From NCBI GenBank assembly GCA_020049615.1, contig JAIFKN010000130.1, positions 1 through 5,642 of the forward strand: 5,642 bases of DNA. The letters are read 5' to 3'. Below are positions 1 through 5,441 of the stretch, piece by piece. The position numbers and the translations under genes were made by a program. This stretch comes from a bacterium (GTDB lineage: Bacteria; Planctomycetota; UBA11346). The notes beneath the pieces are model-generated. The model was not told the DNA's origin. It was given only the letters and a program-made list of their open reading frames with translations, and did no database searches. Positions within the stretch are counted from its first letter, which is position 1, and the number at the start of each line of letters is the position of its first letter.

Positions 1-2
1 TG

Positions 3-722
3 GCGGCCTACCTGAACAAGCCCCACGCGCCGACGCTCACCTGGTTGTCCCTGCTCAGCGCCCTGCGCTGTCGGTTGGAAGTCAAAGCCCCCAAACGGTT
101 CCTCAGCGTCGCCCTTCCAAAGATCAGCGCCCAACGCCGCGCCCACGAGCGGCAGCAATGGGAATCCCGGCGTCTGGTCGCCTTCCGCTCGCAGATCCTA
201 CGCCAAAGCCCGAGGAGTTCGCAGGCGGACGCCCAGCGCACCGCGCTCGGCTATGTCGCCGCCTCGGCCGCGCGTCTCGACGGCGACCTGCAGGCCGCCA
301 ATCAGCGCCTGGAATCCACCCGGGTCGAGTGCTCCGCCCCGGGCATGCGCGCCGCGCTACGTGCCGTCGCCGATGCCGCGCATGTGAACGCCGAAGATCT
401 CGCCCTGCTGGCCGGCGTCTCGCTGAGTGCGGCGCAGTCAGCCCTCGATGAGACCCAGGAAGGCCGCCTCGCCACGCCGCACCGTCTGTTCTCCGCCATT
501 GCTGCCCGTCTGGTCATCCATCCTGCCGGTGGTGGTGCCGTCGGCATCGACCTCGCCGCATCGGGCGATTGGCGCCCTGAAGCTCCACGGGCCGGCCGCA
601 GCAGCATGACCCACGACGAGATCCGCGAGCGGGCCGCTCGTGGCGAGGCGCTCGCTGCCATCGCCCGCGAGGCTGGCGTTTCGCGGCAACGGGTGCATGC
701 GATCGTGCGGAGCGGTACATGA
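3..722 (+). CDS. Putative DNA-binding protein with two HTH-like segments, 5' end uncertain
   Basis: I do not recognise this family. The frame is open from the window's left edge; the first possible start inside the window is a TTG at 45 (225 aa from there), so the gene may be truncated at its N-terminus. Numbering from that TTG, residues about 117-136 (EDLALLAGVSLSAAQSALDE) look like a helix-turn-helix. The C-terminus, about 199-222 (ALAAIAREAGVSRQRVHAIV), is a clearer HTH of the kind seen at the end of resolvases and in sigma-like or transposase-associated regulators. The first 60 or so residues are basic and rich in Arg and Gln. The stop overlaps the next gene's start by four bases (ATGA at 719-722), which implies co-translation with the metallophosphoesterase. 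A role as transcriptional regulator of the operon is an inference. No recombinase catalytic motif is visible. Confidence 0.6.
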   Translation, partial: AAYLNKPHAPTLTWLSLLSALRCRLEVKAPKRFLSVALPKISAQRRAHERQQWESRRLVAFRSQILRQSPRSSQADAQRTALGYVAASAARLDGDLQAANQRLESTRVECSAPGMRAALRAVADAAHVNAEDLALLAGVSLSAAQSALDETQEGRLATPHRLFSAIAARLVIHPAGGGAVGIDLAASGDWRPEAPRAGRSSMTHDEIRERAARGEALAAIAREAGVSRQRVHAIVRSGT

Positions 723-1273
723 AGCCGGCCGCGGTCGTCACCGATCTGCCGATTCCGCGCTGGGTAATCTCCGACACGCATCTCGGTCACGCCAACATCC
801 TGAACTACTGCCCGTGGCGGCAGACCTGGGCCAGCGATGTGCACCAGCATGACGCGGCCCTGGTCGACGCCTGGAACCGTGTCGTCGGTCCCGAGGACTG
901 GGTCCTGCACCTCGGCGATGTCGCCCTGGGCCACTTCGATCAAGTCGCGGCCTATCGCAAGCGCCTGCAGGGGCGTATCTGCCTGGTACTCGGCAACCAC
1001 GACCGGACGCGTACCTCGATGCAGACGGCCGGATTCGATGTCGTGGTGCCGGGCGGTGAGATCCGCATCGGCGGCGACCGCTGGGTCTGCCGGCATGACC
1101 CGGCCAAGATCACGCCGGAGATGGCGGCTGGCGCCAGGCGCGTCCTGCACGGCCACTGCCATGGCGACAGCCACCGCGGCTCGCTACCTGAGCACCTACG
1201 CGAGCTTGCCATCGACTGCGGGGTCGATGCGCTGCGTTCCGTGGATCCGGTGCCCTGGGATCAGGTCCGATGA
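719..1273 (+). CDS. Calcineurin-like metallophosphoesterase
   Basis: A 184-aa protein carrying the ordered metal-ligand motifs of the calcineurin-like phosphoesterase superfamily: SDTHLGH (D19, H21), LGDVA (D67), LGNHD (N93, H94, D95), a lone H126, and HGHCHG (H146, H148). The compact size and the first motif followed by HANIL resemble the small bacterial and phage phosphoesterases grouped with COG4186. The enzyme should hydrolyse a phosphomono- or diester with two divalent metals in the cytosol; its substrate cannot be told from sequence. No signal peptide or membrane segment is seen. A GGAG ribosome-binding site at 709-712, six bases before the ATG, supports this start. The start overlaps the upstream gene by ATGA, and the stop overlaps the next start in the same way. 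The family assignment is firm, the biological role is not. Confidence 0.92.
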   Translation: MKPAAVVTDLPIPRWVISDTHLGHANILNYCPWRQTWASDVHQHDAALVDAWNRVVGPEDWVLHLGDVALGHFDQVAAYRKRLQGRICLVLGNHDRTRTSMQTAGFDVVVPGGEIRIGGDRWVCRHDPAKITPEMAAGARRVLHGHCHGDSHRGSLPEHLRELAIDCGVDALRSVDPVPWDQVR

Positions 1274-1887
1274 ATGGTCTCCGCCTGCGCTGGCCGGCGG
1301 TCTGGCAGCGTCTCGGGGCGTCGTCCACACCCGATGTCGGTGATCTTCTGCAGCGTTGGGCCGAGCCGCAGCGCCGCTATCACACCACGGCGCATCTCGC
1401 CCACTGTCTGGCGACCTACGACCGCAATCCGCTGCGCGACGCCCGGGTCGAGCTGGCGCTCTGGTTCCATGACGCCGTCTACGACCCGCATGGCAGCGAC
1501 AACGAGGAGTGCTCCGCTGAGCTGGCCCGCTCGGTCGCCGTCACCGCTGGCCTGACAGCCGAGACGATCGACGTCGTGGCTGGCTGCATCTTGGCCACCC
1601 AGCATCGCGAGCCGCCCACCAACGCTGCCCAGGCCCTGACCCTCGATGTCGATCTGGCCATTCTCGGCGAGACCCGCCGCCGCTTCGACCGCTACGACGC
1701 TGCGATCCGGGCCGAGTACGCCTGGGTGCCCGAGGAGACCTATCGGCGCGAGCGCGGCCGCATCCTAGCGGGCTTCGCCATGCGTGATGATCTCTTCACC
1801 ACGCCCTGGTTCCGCCGCCGCTACATGGACCAGGCCCGGGCGAACCTCCTGCGCGCGGTGCGCCGGCTGGAGGCTGGCCATGGGTGA
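1270..1887 (+). CDS. HD-domain metal-dependent phosphohydrolase (COG4339-like)
   Basis: A 205-aa protein matching the COG4339 predicted metal-dependent HD phosphohydrolases in length and motif layout. YHTTAHLAHCL (residues 37-47) supplies the first histidines, WFHDAVYD (65-72) holds the HD dyad H67-D68, a histidine follows at H112 (ATQHRE), and LDVDLAILG (125-133) holds the last acidic ligand. This family often carries a mistaken database label as an NMDA-receptor subunit; it is a bacterial HD protein. HD enzymes cleave phosphate esters, commonly of nucleotides, but the substrate here is unknown. The ATG overlaps the metallophosphoesterase stop (ATGA, 1270-1273), with weak purine-rich sequence upstream. 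The pairing of two different metal-dependent phosphohydrolases suggests sequential or alternative action on a phosphorylated metabolite or nucleotide, which is an inference. Confidence 0.9.
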   Translation: MNGLRLRWPAVWQRLGASSTPDVGDLLQRWAEPQRRYHTTAHLAHCLATYDRNPLRDARVELALWFHDAVYDPHGSDNEECSAELARSVAVTAGLTAETIDVVAGCILATQHREPPTNAAQALTLDVDLAILGETRRRFDRYDAAIRAEYAWVPEETYRRERGRILAGFAMRDDLFTTPWFRRRYMDQARANLLRAVRRLEAGHG

Positions 1888-2137
1888 TCTCACCAGCCGG
1901 AGGTGGATCGTCGCCAAGGGCATCATGTTCGCGGTCATCGTGGTGATGTCCGGCGTCGGCGTCCTCATCTACGAGGACGTCTGGCTCCGGCTCGGCCTGC
2001 TGCTGACCTGCCTGTGGGCGGCCTGCCGGTTCTACTACTTCCTGTTCTACGTCCTGGAGCGCTACGTCGGCGTCGAGGGCCGCTATGCCGGCATCCTCGA
2101 CCTCTGCCAGCGCCTGTGGCGGAAGCGGAAGTCATGA
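1880..2137 (+). CDS. Small two-helix membrane protein
   Basis: An 85-aa protein, MGDLTSRRW onward. The start at 1880 is chosen over an in-frame upstream ATG at 1784 because a strong GGAGG lies at 1869-1873, six bases before it, and because the longer version would run about 100 bases into the HD gene. Two hydrophobic stretches, about residues 11-30 and 34-58, are likely transmembrane helices. The aromatic run FYYFLFYVLERYVGVEGRY follows, and the tail is basic (RLWRKRKS), which suggests a cytosolic C-terminus. It overlaps the end of the HD phosphohydrolase by eight bases, so it should be translated with it. From memory, similar small proteins with a YYFxFYVIExYV-type segment occur as hypothetical proteins in several bacterial groups; no function is known to me. 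Confidence 0.78.
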   Translation: MGDLTSRRWIVAKGIMFAVIVVMSGVGVLIYEDVWLRLGLLLTCLWAACRFYYFLFYVLERYVGVEGRYAGILDLCQRLWRKRKS

Positions 2138-2205
2138 CGCGCTGCTTCTGCCTGGCCCTGCTGAGCGCTTTGCTGGCTGCTGGTGAGGTGACGAGGATGA
2201 AGTAA
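2134..2205 (+). CDS. Possible 23-aa hydrophobic micro-ORF
   Basis: A very short frame encoding MTRCFCLALLSALLAAGEVTRMK. It starts in an ATGA overlap with the membrane-protein stop and is preceded by two GGAAG ribosome-binding-like motifs (2121-2125 and 2127-2131), the first at good spacing. The peptide has a basic start and a hydrophobic core (LALLSALLAA) like a signal peptide or a tiny single-helix membrane peptide. It is the last frame of the left operon. It could be a true small protein, the remnant of a secreted or lipoprotein gene cut short, or chance. The translational-coupling geometry, repeated from the other genes of the operon, is the main reason to list it. Confidence 0.35.
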   Translation: MTRCFCLALLSALLAAGEVTRMK

Positions 2206-2212
2206 TGATCAG

Positions 2213-2230
2213 CCATCCCTGCTGGGATGG
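2213..2230. terminator. Perfect 7-bp hairpin between convergent genes, possible terminator
   Basis: CCATCCC (2213-2219), loop TGCT, GGGATGG (2224-2230): a perfect stem in the 65-base gap between the end of the left plus-strand operon and the end of the convergent minus-strand membrane gene. The position fits a shared terminator. Neither side is followed by a clear T-run, so it is not a canonical intrinsic terminator; it may instead protect 3' ends or act weakly. Confidence 0.35.
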
Positions 2231-2270
2231 TGAATGGCGGTGGATTCCCACTGCGGCAGGGCACCGGTAC

Positions 2271-2684
2271 CTAGGGCAGGGACCTGACGCTCAGCGCCCC
2301 GATTGTGTCGTGGCAGGTCTGCAGCAGTCGCCCGAAGATGATCCGTTCATCAATCCGCAGTTCGCGGCACTGCATCTCGGGCCAGGAGCGGCCGGCGACG
2401 AGGCCCATGCCGAACTCGAAGGCAAGCGTCGCCAGCAGCCAACCGGCGCCGATGACGACCCATGTCCGATGGCGCTGCGGCCCCAGACACCCAATCAGCA
2501 GCCAGGCGACGGCAGCGATCGCGAGCATGAGCAGGATGCCGCTGATCGGCTGCGCCGTCCTGATGCCCAGGCGAGGAGCCAGCACGGCCTGGCGCAATGC
2601 CCCGTTGGCGATGGCGAGCGGTACGATGGCGACCCAGCCGACAATGGACCAGATCAGCACGCGCATATGGCAGATCGTGGACAT
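2271..2684 (-). CDS. Three-helix integral membrane protein, conserved hypothetical
   Basis: A 137-aa protein if started at MSTICHMRV (2684), or 131 aa from the inner ATG at 2666; neither has a clear ribosome-binding site. Hydrophobic segments at about residues 8-28, 46-67 and 74-96 are probable membrane helices. The motif AIANGALRQAVLAPRLG (about 24-40) after the first helix, and TLAFEFGMGLVAGRSW near the third, match from memory a widespread family of uncharacterised bacterial membrane proteins. Family members usually end with a fourth helix after a GRLW-like motif. Here the corresponding part (IIFGRLLQTCHDTIGALSVRSLP) is not hydrophobic enough to span a membrane, so the C-terminus may be divergent or degraded. 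It is divergent to the DUF188 gene. The same DNA is also open on the plus strand, but that translation is rich in D, P, Q and H, as expected of antisense to a hydrophobic protein. Confidence 0.72.
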   Translation of the reverse strand: MSTICHMRVLIWSIVGWVAIVPLAIANGALRQAVLAPRLGIRTAQPISGILLMLAIAAVAWLLIGCLGPQRHRTWVVIGAGWLLATLAFEFGMGLVAGRSWPEMQCRELRIDERIIFGRLLQTCHDTIGALSVRSLP

Positions 2685-2727
2685 GCGGGGCGCTCGCCAA
2701 GTGACCGCGGCCATGGCCAGTTGTGGA

Positions 2728-2744
2728 TCGCCAGGGTCTGGCGA
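2728..2744. promoter_or_regulatory. Dyad upstream of the DUF188 start
   Basis: TCGCCAG (2728-2734), spacer GGT, CTGGCGA (2738-2744) is a perfect 7-bp inverted repeat ending nine bases before the ATG at 2754. A further TCGCCA lies at 2694-2699, and a 10-bp palindrome GGCCATGGCC at 2710-2719. All fall within the 69-base divergent region. It may be an operator, or an mRNA hairpin covering the ribosome-binding region, as no Shine-Dalgarno sequence is seen there. Confidence 0.35.
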
Positions 2745-2753
2745 CCCTCCGCC

Positions 2754-3206
2754 ATGGCCAAGATCTACGTGGATGCCGATGCCTGTCCGGTGAAGAACGA
2801 GGCCTACGCCATCGCCAAGCGGTTGAATCTCATCGTGCATGTGGTCGCCAACCAGTGGATGAACATGCCGGACGACCCGATGATCCGCCTGGAGGTCGTC
2901 GACGACGGGTTCGACGCGGCCGACCATTGGATCGTCGAGAAGGTCGGCCGGAGCGACGTCGTCGTCACGGATGACATCCTCCTCGCGGGCCGCTGCATCG
3001 AGAAGGGCGCCCGGGTCATCACCAACCGCGGTGTAGTCCGCGACGCCAACAACATCGGCGAGGCCCTGGCCATGCGCGAGCTGATGCAGTACGTGCGCGC
3101 CTCGGGCGACACCTCGGGCAACCAGAAGCCGCTCGACGAGGCGGACCGCCGGCGCTTCCGTCAGGAACTGGATAAGCTGGTCACCGCCGCGCTGCGCACG
3201 CCGTGA
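2754..3206 (+). CDS. yaiI: YaiI/YqxD family protein (DUF188, UPF0178)
   Basis: A 150-aa protein of the usual length for this family. The signature YVDADACPVK is at residues 5-14. VVANQ follows at 30-34, then the acidic region VVDDGFDAADHWIVEKV (48-64), SDVVVTDDILLAGRCIEKGA (67-86) with D73/D74, ITNRG (89-93), and the family's C-terminal pattern of NNIGEALAMRELM, a Gly-rich loop and DRRRFRQELDKLV. The fold is related to PIN-like domains, whose clustered aspartates bind metal, but the biochemical role of DUF188 proteins is not established. The start at MAKIYVDADAC fits the family exactly. The frame stays open upstream to 2205, but that part is antisense to the membrane gene and not related. The stop lies five bases from the end of the convergent SRPBCC gene. 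Confidence 0.93.
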   Translation: MAKIYVDADACPVKNEAYAIAKRLNLIVHVVANQWMNMPDDPMIRLEVVDDGFDAADHWIVEKVGRSDVVVTDDILLAGRCIEKGARVITNRGVVRDANNIGEALAMRELMQYVRASGDTSGNQKPLDEADRRRFRQELDKLVTAALRTP

Positions 3207-3211
3207 TTCCC

Positions 3212-3639
3212 TCAGCGTGATGGCGCTGCGACCTCAGCCTGCCAGCGGTTGAGGTTCTGCTCGTTGGCGGGAGCGACGATGTGGGCGACGGCGGCAGCGA
3301 CCTCGGCGCTCGCAAACTCCTGCTTCCACGTCACCAGGTGCCTGTCGGCGTACGCTCGAAGCCGATGCTGAGCTGGAACAACGGCTGGCAGGTGTGCTTG
3401 ATGACGATGCTGCGGGCAGGCTCGATCGCGACGAAGACGGCCTCGTTGGGGTAGTCCTTCCCGTCCGGTCCGTGCATGGTGAAGCGCCAGTTGCCGCCCG
3501 GCCTGAACTCGAACACGTCGAACGTGTTGCGGAACCCGTCAGGGCCCCACCACCGCGCCAGGCGGGCAGGCGTGGCGAACGCGGCGAAGACCTGCTCGGG
3601 CGGGGCGGCGAAGGTGCGTGAGCTCGCGAACGTGGTCAT
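3212..3639 (-). pseudogene. SRPBCC/AHSA1-family gene with a one-base frameshift
   Basis: The N-terminal 102 codons (3639 down to 3331) encode a clear SRPBCC/AHSA1-like protein: SRTFAAPPEQVFAAFATPAR, RWWGPDGF at 30-36, FEFRPGGNWRFTMHGPDG, and DYPNEAVFVAIEPARSIVIKH. Reading then stops at TGA (3331-3333) right after TPTGTW. In the next frame the expected C-terminus continues from GTG at 3332-3334: VTWKQEFASAEVAAAVAHIV, then PANEQNLNRWQAEV, ending at 3212. Adding one base near 3335-3336 joins the two parts into a protein of about 142 aa, a normal length for the family. The change is therefore a recent single-base loss or a sequencing error; no classic slippery heptamer is present. The family binds hydrophobic ligands in a helix-grip pocket. 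An AAAGGA motif (minus strand, about 3650-3655) precedes the start. Confidence 0.88.
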
Positions 3640-3654
3640 GCCGCGGATCGTCCT

Positions 3655-3683
3655 TTGACCCTGGTCACCGGCAATCCGTTGAT
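3655..3683 (+). promoter_or_regulatory. Weak sigma70-like promoter candidate
   Basis: TTGACC (3655-3660) is five of six to the -35 consensus. It is followed after 17 bases by GTTGAT (3678-3683), a poor -10 match (three of six). It lies in the 98-base divergent region between the SRPBCC pseudogene and the plus-strand DUF2786-like gene and would serve the latter. In high-GC bacteria such matches are weak evidence. Confidence 0.25.
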
Positions 3684-3737
3684 GGTCGACCTTGGGCGAC
3701 CGCTTGCACAGGCCTGCGGTGGGCCGACGACCATGCC

Positions 3738-4208
3738 ATGCCCGACGACGCCCAGATCCGCGAGAAGCTGGCCAAGATCAAGGCGCTCTTCGCCGGCGCG
3801 ACCACACCCGGCGAGCGGCAGGCCGCCCAGGCCGCTCTCGACCGGGTGCAGCAGCGCATCGACGGCATACCCCGACCACAGGCCGTGGCCGATCCGCCGA
3901 TGGAGTTCCGCTTCTCGCTGACCAACCCATGGTCGTTGCGCCTCTTCCTGGCGCTCGCCCGCTCCAAGGGGCTCAAACCCTACCGTCACCCGCGCATGCG
4001 CCGGACCTCGGTCTGCCTGATGATCGGCAAGGTGGCGGTGAACACCGACTTGTGGCCGGAGTACCTGGAGATGAACAAGGTGCTCACGGAGTATCTCGGG
4101 GAACTGGCCGACCACATCATCGCTGACTGCATCAACCCCGATCGTTCCGATGCCGAAGTGGTGGCGGGGCTGCCAGGGCCGACGGCCGGTGGCGAGTTGG
4201 AGGGATAG
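3738..4208 (+). CDS. DUF2786-like conserved hypothetical protein
   Basis: A 156-aa protein. Residues 5-41 form a charged two-helix segment (REKLAKIKALFAGATTPGER, then AAQAALDRVQQRI) resembling DUF2786, the pattern of a KI-x-AL helix, an E-containing turn and an A-rich helix. The middle and C-terminal part, from MEFRFSL at 55 (FSLTNPWSLRLFLALARSKG, PYRHPRMRRTSVCLMI, LWPEYLEMNKVLTEYLGELA), matches from memory a family that follows this helical module in many bacteria and in some phages or plasmids. Its function is unknown; no catalytic motif stands out. The start at MPDDAQ is chosen because the homology-like part begins right there and further extension would overlap the divergent SRPBCC start. 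No strong ribosome-binding site is visible. It is convergent with the minus-strand gene ending at 4271. Confidence 0.82.
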   Translation: MPDDAQIREKLAKIKALFAGATTPGERQAAQAALDRVQQRIDGIPRPQAVADPPMEFRFSLTNPWSLRLFLALARSKGLKPYRHPRMRRTSVCLMIGKVAVNTDLWPEYLEMNKVLTEYLGELADHIIADCINPDRSDAEVVAGLPGPTAGGELEG

Positions 4209-4228
4209 TCCGACTGGCTTCTGGCATC

Positions 4229-4272
4229 AATATTCATGCGCGCACTGAACATTCATGCGCGCCATGAATATT
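4229..4272. repeat. AT-rich inverted and direct repeat between convergent genes
   Basis: AATATTCATG (4229-4238) and CATGAATATT (4263-4272) are perfect 10-bp inverted arms. Pairing extends through CGCGC (4239-4243) with GCGCG (4257-4261), leaving one bulged base and a 13-base loop. ATTCATGCGCGC also occurs as a direct repeat at 4232-4243 and 4251-4262. The right arm touches the TAA stop (4271-4273) of the minus-strand gene. The position, tail to tail between two genes, suits a bidirectional terminator. The three ATTCATG boxes could instead be a protein-binding cluster. Confidence 0.5.
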
Positions 4273-4885
4273 ATGGCGAGAGTACAGCGAGGTCCTGTCG
4301 CACCTGCCATGCCGTTGCGAATGACCCATAGGACCGACGGGCGAGCGCACTGGCGCTGGCCTCGGGTTCACGCTCGGCGATCGCCCACATGTCAGCGCGA
4401 TAGCTGGGGCCGAGCATGATGCGATGCCTATAGCCGCTATGCCATTTCGCCAGGGCGTTCGGCGCCAGCACATCACCTGGGCGCTCGCGCAGGGTGCCGG
4501 CCGGGACGCGCAAAGGGGTGTCGACGAAGCGGGGGTCCGGTCCACGCCGCTGCATCTGGAAGGCATTGCCGGCACGAAGCAGGTCGACGGACTCGCGCCG
4601 CGCACCAAGACGCTTCCAGCGCCGGTCAGCCCTGTGCCAGCGGGCGATCGCTGCCCAGCAGGTGCGCGAGCGCTCGCCAGGCAGAAGCGGGACCGCACGC
4701 ACCAGGCGATCGGCGTTGATGGCGCGGGCGTGCAGGGCGATCCATTGCACGGCGAGGCCGAGGCGGCGCATGTCACCCTCCTCCATGCCGGAGACGACAG
4801 CACCGAGCAGGGCGTCCTCGATGTTCGCATCCCGCAGCGGGGTCGCGGCAACGGCGCACCCGATGCCAGCGAGCATGGCGGCCAT
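4271..4885 (-). CDS. Conserved uncharacterised protein
   Basis: About 204 aa when started at MAAMLAGIG (4885); an inner ATG at 4876 is also possible. The N-terminal half is helical and Ala/Leu-rich (ANIEDALLGAVVSGMEEGDM, LGLAVQWIALHARAIN). The C-terminal half carries the distinctive run ARWHRADRRWKRLGARRESV, FQMQRRGPDPRFVDTPLRVP, then LGPSYRADMWAIAEREPEAS and ALARRSYGSFATAWQVRQDL. From memory this combination marks a family of hypothetical bacterial proteins; the last segment may form a winged-helix-like fold. No catalytic motif is evident and I assign no function. The frame stays open upstream to 5062, but that extension would lie antisense to the small plus-strand gene and looks like shadow. 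The competing longer minus-strand frame (4234-5154) has low-complexity Ser/Pro/Arg composition and is rejected. Confidence 0.72.
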   Translation of the reverse strand: MAAMLAGIGCAVAATPLRDANIEDALLGAVVSGMEEGDMRRLGLAVQWIALHARAINADRLVRAVPLLPGERSRTCWAAIARWHRADRRWKRLGARRESVDLLRAGNAFQMQRRGPDPRFVDTPLRVPAGTLRERPGDVLAPNALAKWHSGYRHRIMLGPSYRADMWAIAEREPEASASALARRSYGSFATAWQVRQDLAVLSP

Positions 4886-5147
4886 GATCGACCCGCAGGC
4901 TGAAGCGGATCTGAGGGGCGCTGTTGTTCTCGCCGGCCTGCGGACCTGGTCGCCTGAGCGCCGTCTGGAGTACGCCTGCAAACTGACCGCCATGGTTCGG
5001 GCGTCATCCCGGGCCGCCTGGCGAAGCCGTCCTCCGGCAATGAGCCCGCTCCAGGCCGACATCGCCTGGGCGGAATCTCAATACGGTCCCGAGATCGGCA
5101 TCGCCCTGCGGGCTTGGGCAGCGAGCCGGCCAACGGTTTGCCAATAA
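4884..5147 (+). CDS. Small conserved hypothetical protein upstream of a toxin-antitoxin pair
   Basis: An 87-aa protein from MIDPQAEADLRG. Alternative in-frame ATGs at 4863 and 4875 would lengthen it by seven or three residues and overlap the divergent gene more. The sequence is mostly helical: WSPERRLEYACKLTAMVRAS, then ADIAWAESQYGPEIGIALRA. Its layout recalls the small helical proteins often found beside toxin-antitoxin or nucleotidyltransferase genes, but I cannot name the family. It ends 18 bases before the antitoxin start on the same strand, so it may be co-transcribed with the toxin-antitoxin genes. No strong ribosome-binding site is seen. The start region is head to head with the minus-strand gene: the two candidate ATGs share the tetramer CATG at 4883-4886. 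Confidence 0.6.
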   Translation: MIDPQAEADLRGAVVLAGLRTWSPERRLEYACKLTAMVRASSRAAWRSRPPAMSPLQADIAWAESQYGPEIGIALRAWAASRPTVCQ

Positions 5148-5165
5148 GGTCCACTGAGGTTTCCC

Positions 5166-5441
5166 ATGGACATCCAGCCCATCAGCGCCCTCAAGGCCAC
5201 CATGCCCGCCGTGCTGCGCGGCATGCGCGAGAGCCGCCGCCCCGTCCTGGTGGTGAGCAAGGGCCGTCCGCAGGCTGTCCTCCAGGATGTGGCGTCCTAC
5301 GAAGGCACCCAGGACGCCATCGCTCTGCTGAAGATGATGCTCCAGTCCGAGAAGAACGTCACGGCGAAGCGCGGTTCGACCACCAAGGAGGTGCTGGCCC
5401 GCCTGCGTGCGCGGGTCCGGGTCCAGGCAGCAGCCTCGTGA
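5166..5441 (+). CDS. Phd/YefM-family type II antitoxin
   Basis: A 91-aa protein with the Phd/YefM layout. An N-terminal DNA-binding and dimerisation domain starts at ISALKATMPAVLRGMRESRR and continues as PVLVVSKGRPQAVLQDVASY, the usual strand and helix pattern ending in a VLQDVxSYE-type motif. A charged C-terminal tail (KKEV-type, with EVLARLRARVRVQ) would fold on binding the toxin. A GAGG at 5156-5159, six bases before the ATG, supports the start. The stop overlaps the toxin's GTG start (GTGA at 5438-5441). Known members neutralise RelE/ParE toxins and repress their own promoter; no obvious dyad operator is seen in the short 18-base leader, so any operator could lie inside the upstream gene. 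Confidence 0.9.
   Translation: MDIQPISALKATMPAVLRGMRESRRPVLVVSKGRPQAVLQDVASYEGTQDAIALLKMMLQSEKNVTAKRGSTTKEVLARLRARVRVQAAAS

Noticed and set aside
302..1174. A 290-codon minus-strand frame
   Set aside because: It lies antisense to the metallophosphoesterase with its clear motifs; composition is Ala/Arg-rich with no recognisable domain.
2205..2753. A plus-strand frame of 183 codons fused in frame to the DUF188 gene
   Set aside because: It is antisense to a recognisable membrane protein; rich in D, P, Q and H with no domain, and DUF188 proteins start at MAKIYVDADAC.
3331..3345. Programmed frameshift in the SRPBCC gene
   Set aside because: A -1 slip would join the frames, but no slippery heptamer is present and this family is not known to use frameshifting.
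4232..4262. CRISPR repeat unit
   Set aside because: Only two direct copies of 12 bases with a 7-base gap; too short and too few, and better explained by the inverted repeat.
4424..4903. A plus-strand frame overlapping the minus-strand conserved gene
   Set aside because: Shadow of the 4271-4885 gene, with no domain and no ribosome-binding site.
4234..5154. A 306-codon minus-strand frame
   Set aside because: Low-complexity Ser/Pro/Arg/Cys composition; the other minus-strand frame (4271-4885) has the conserved-looking sequence.
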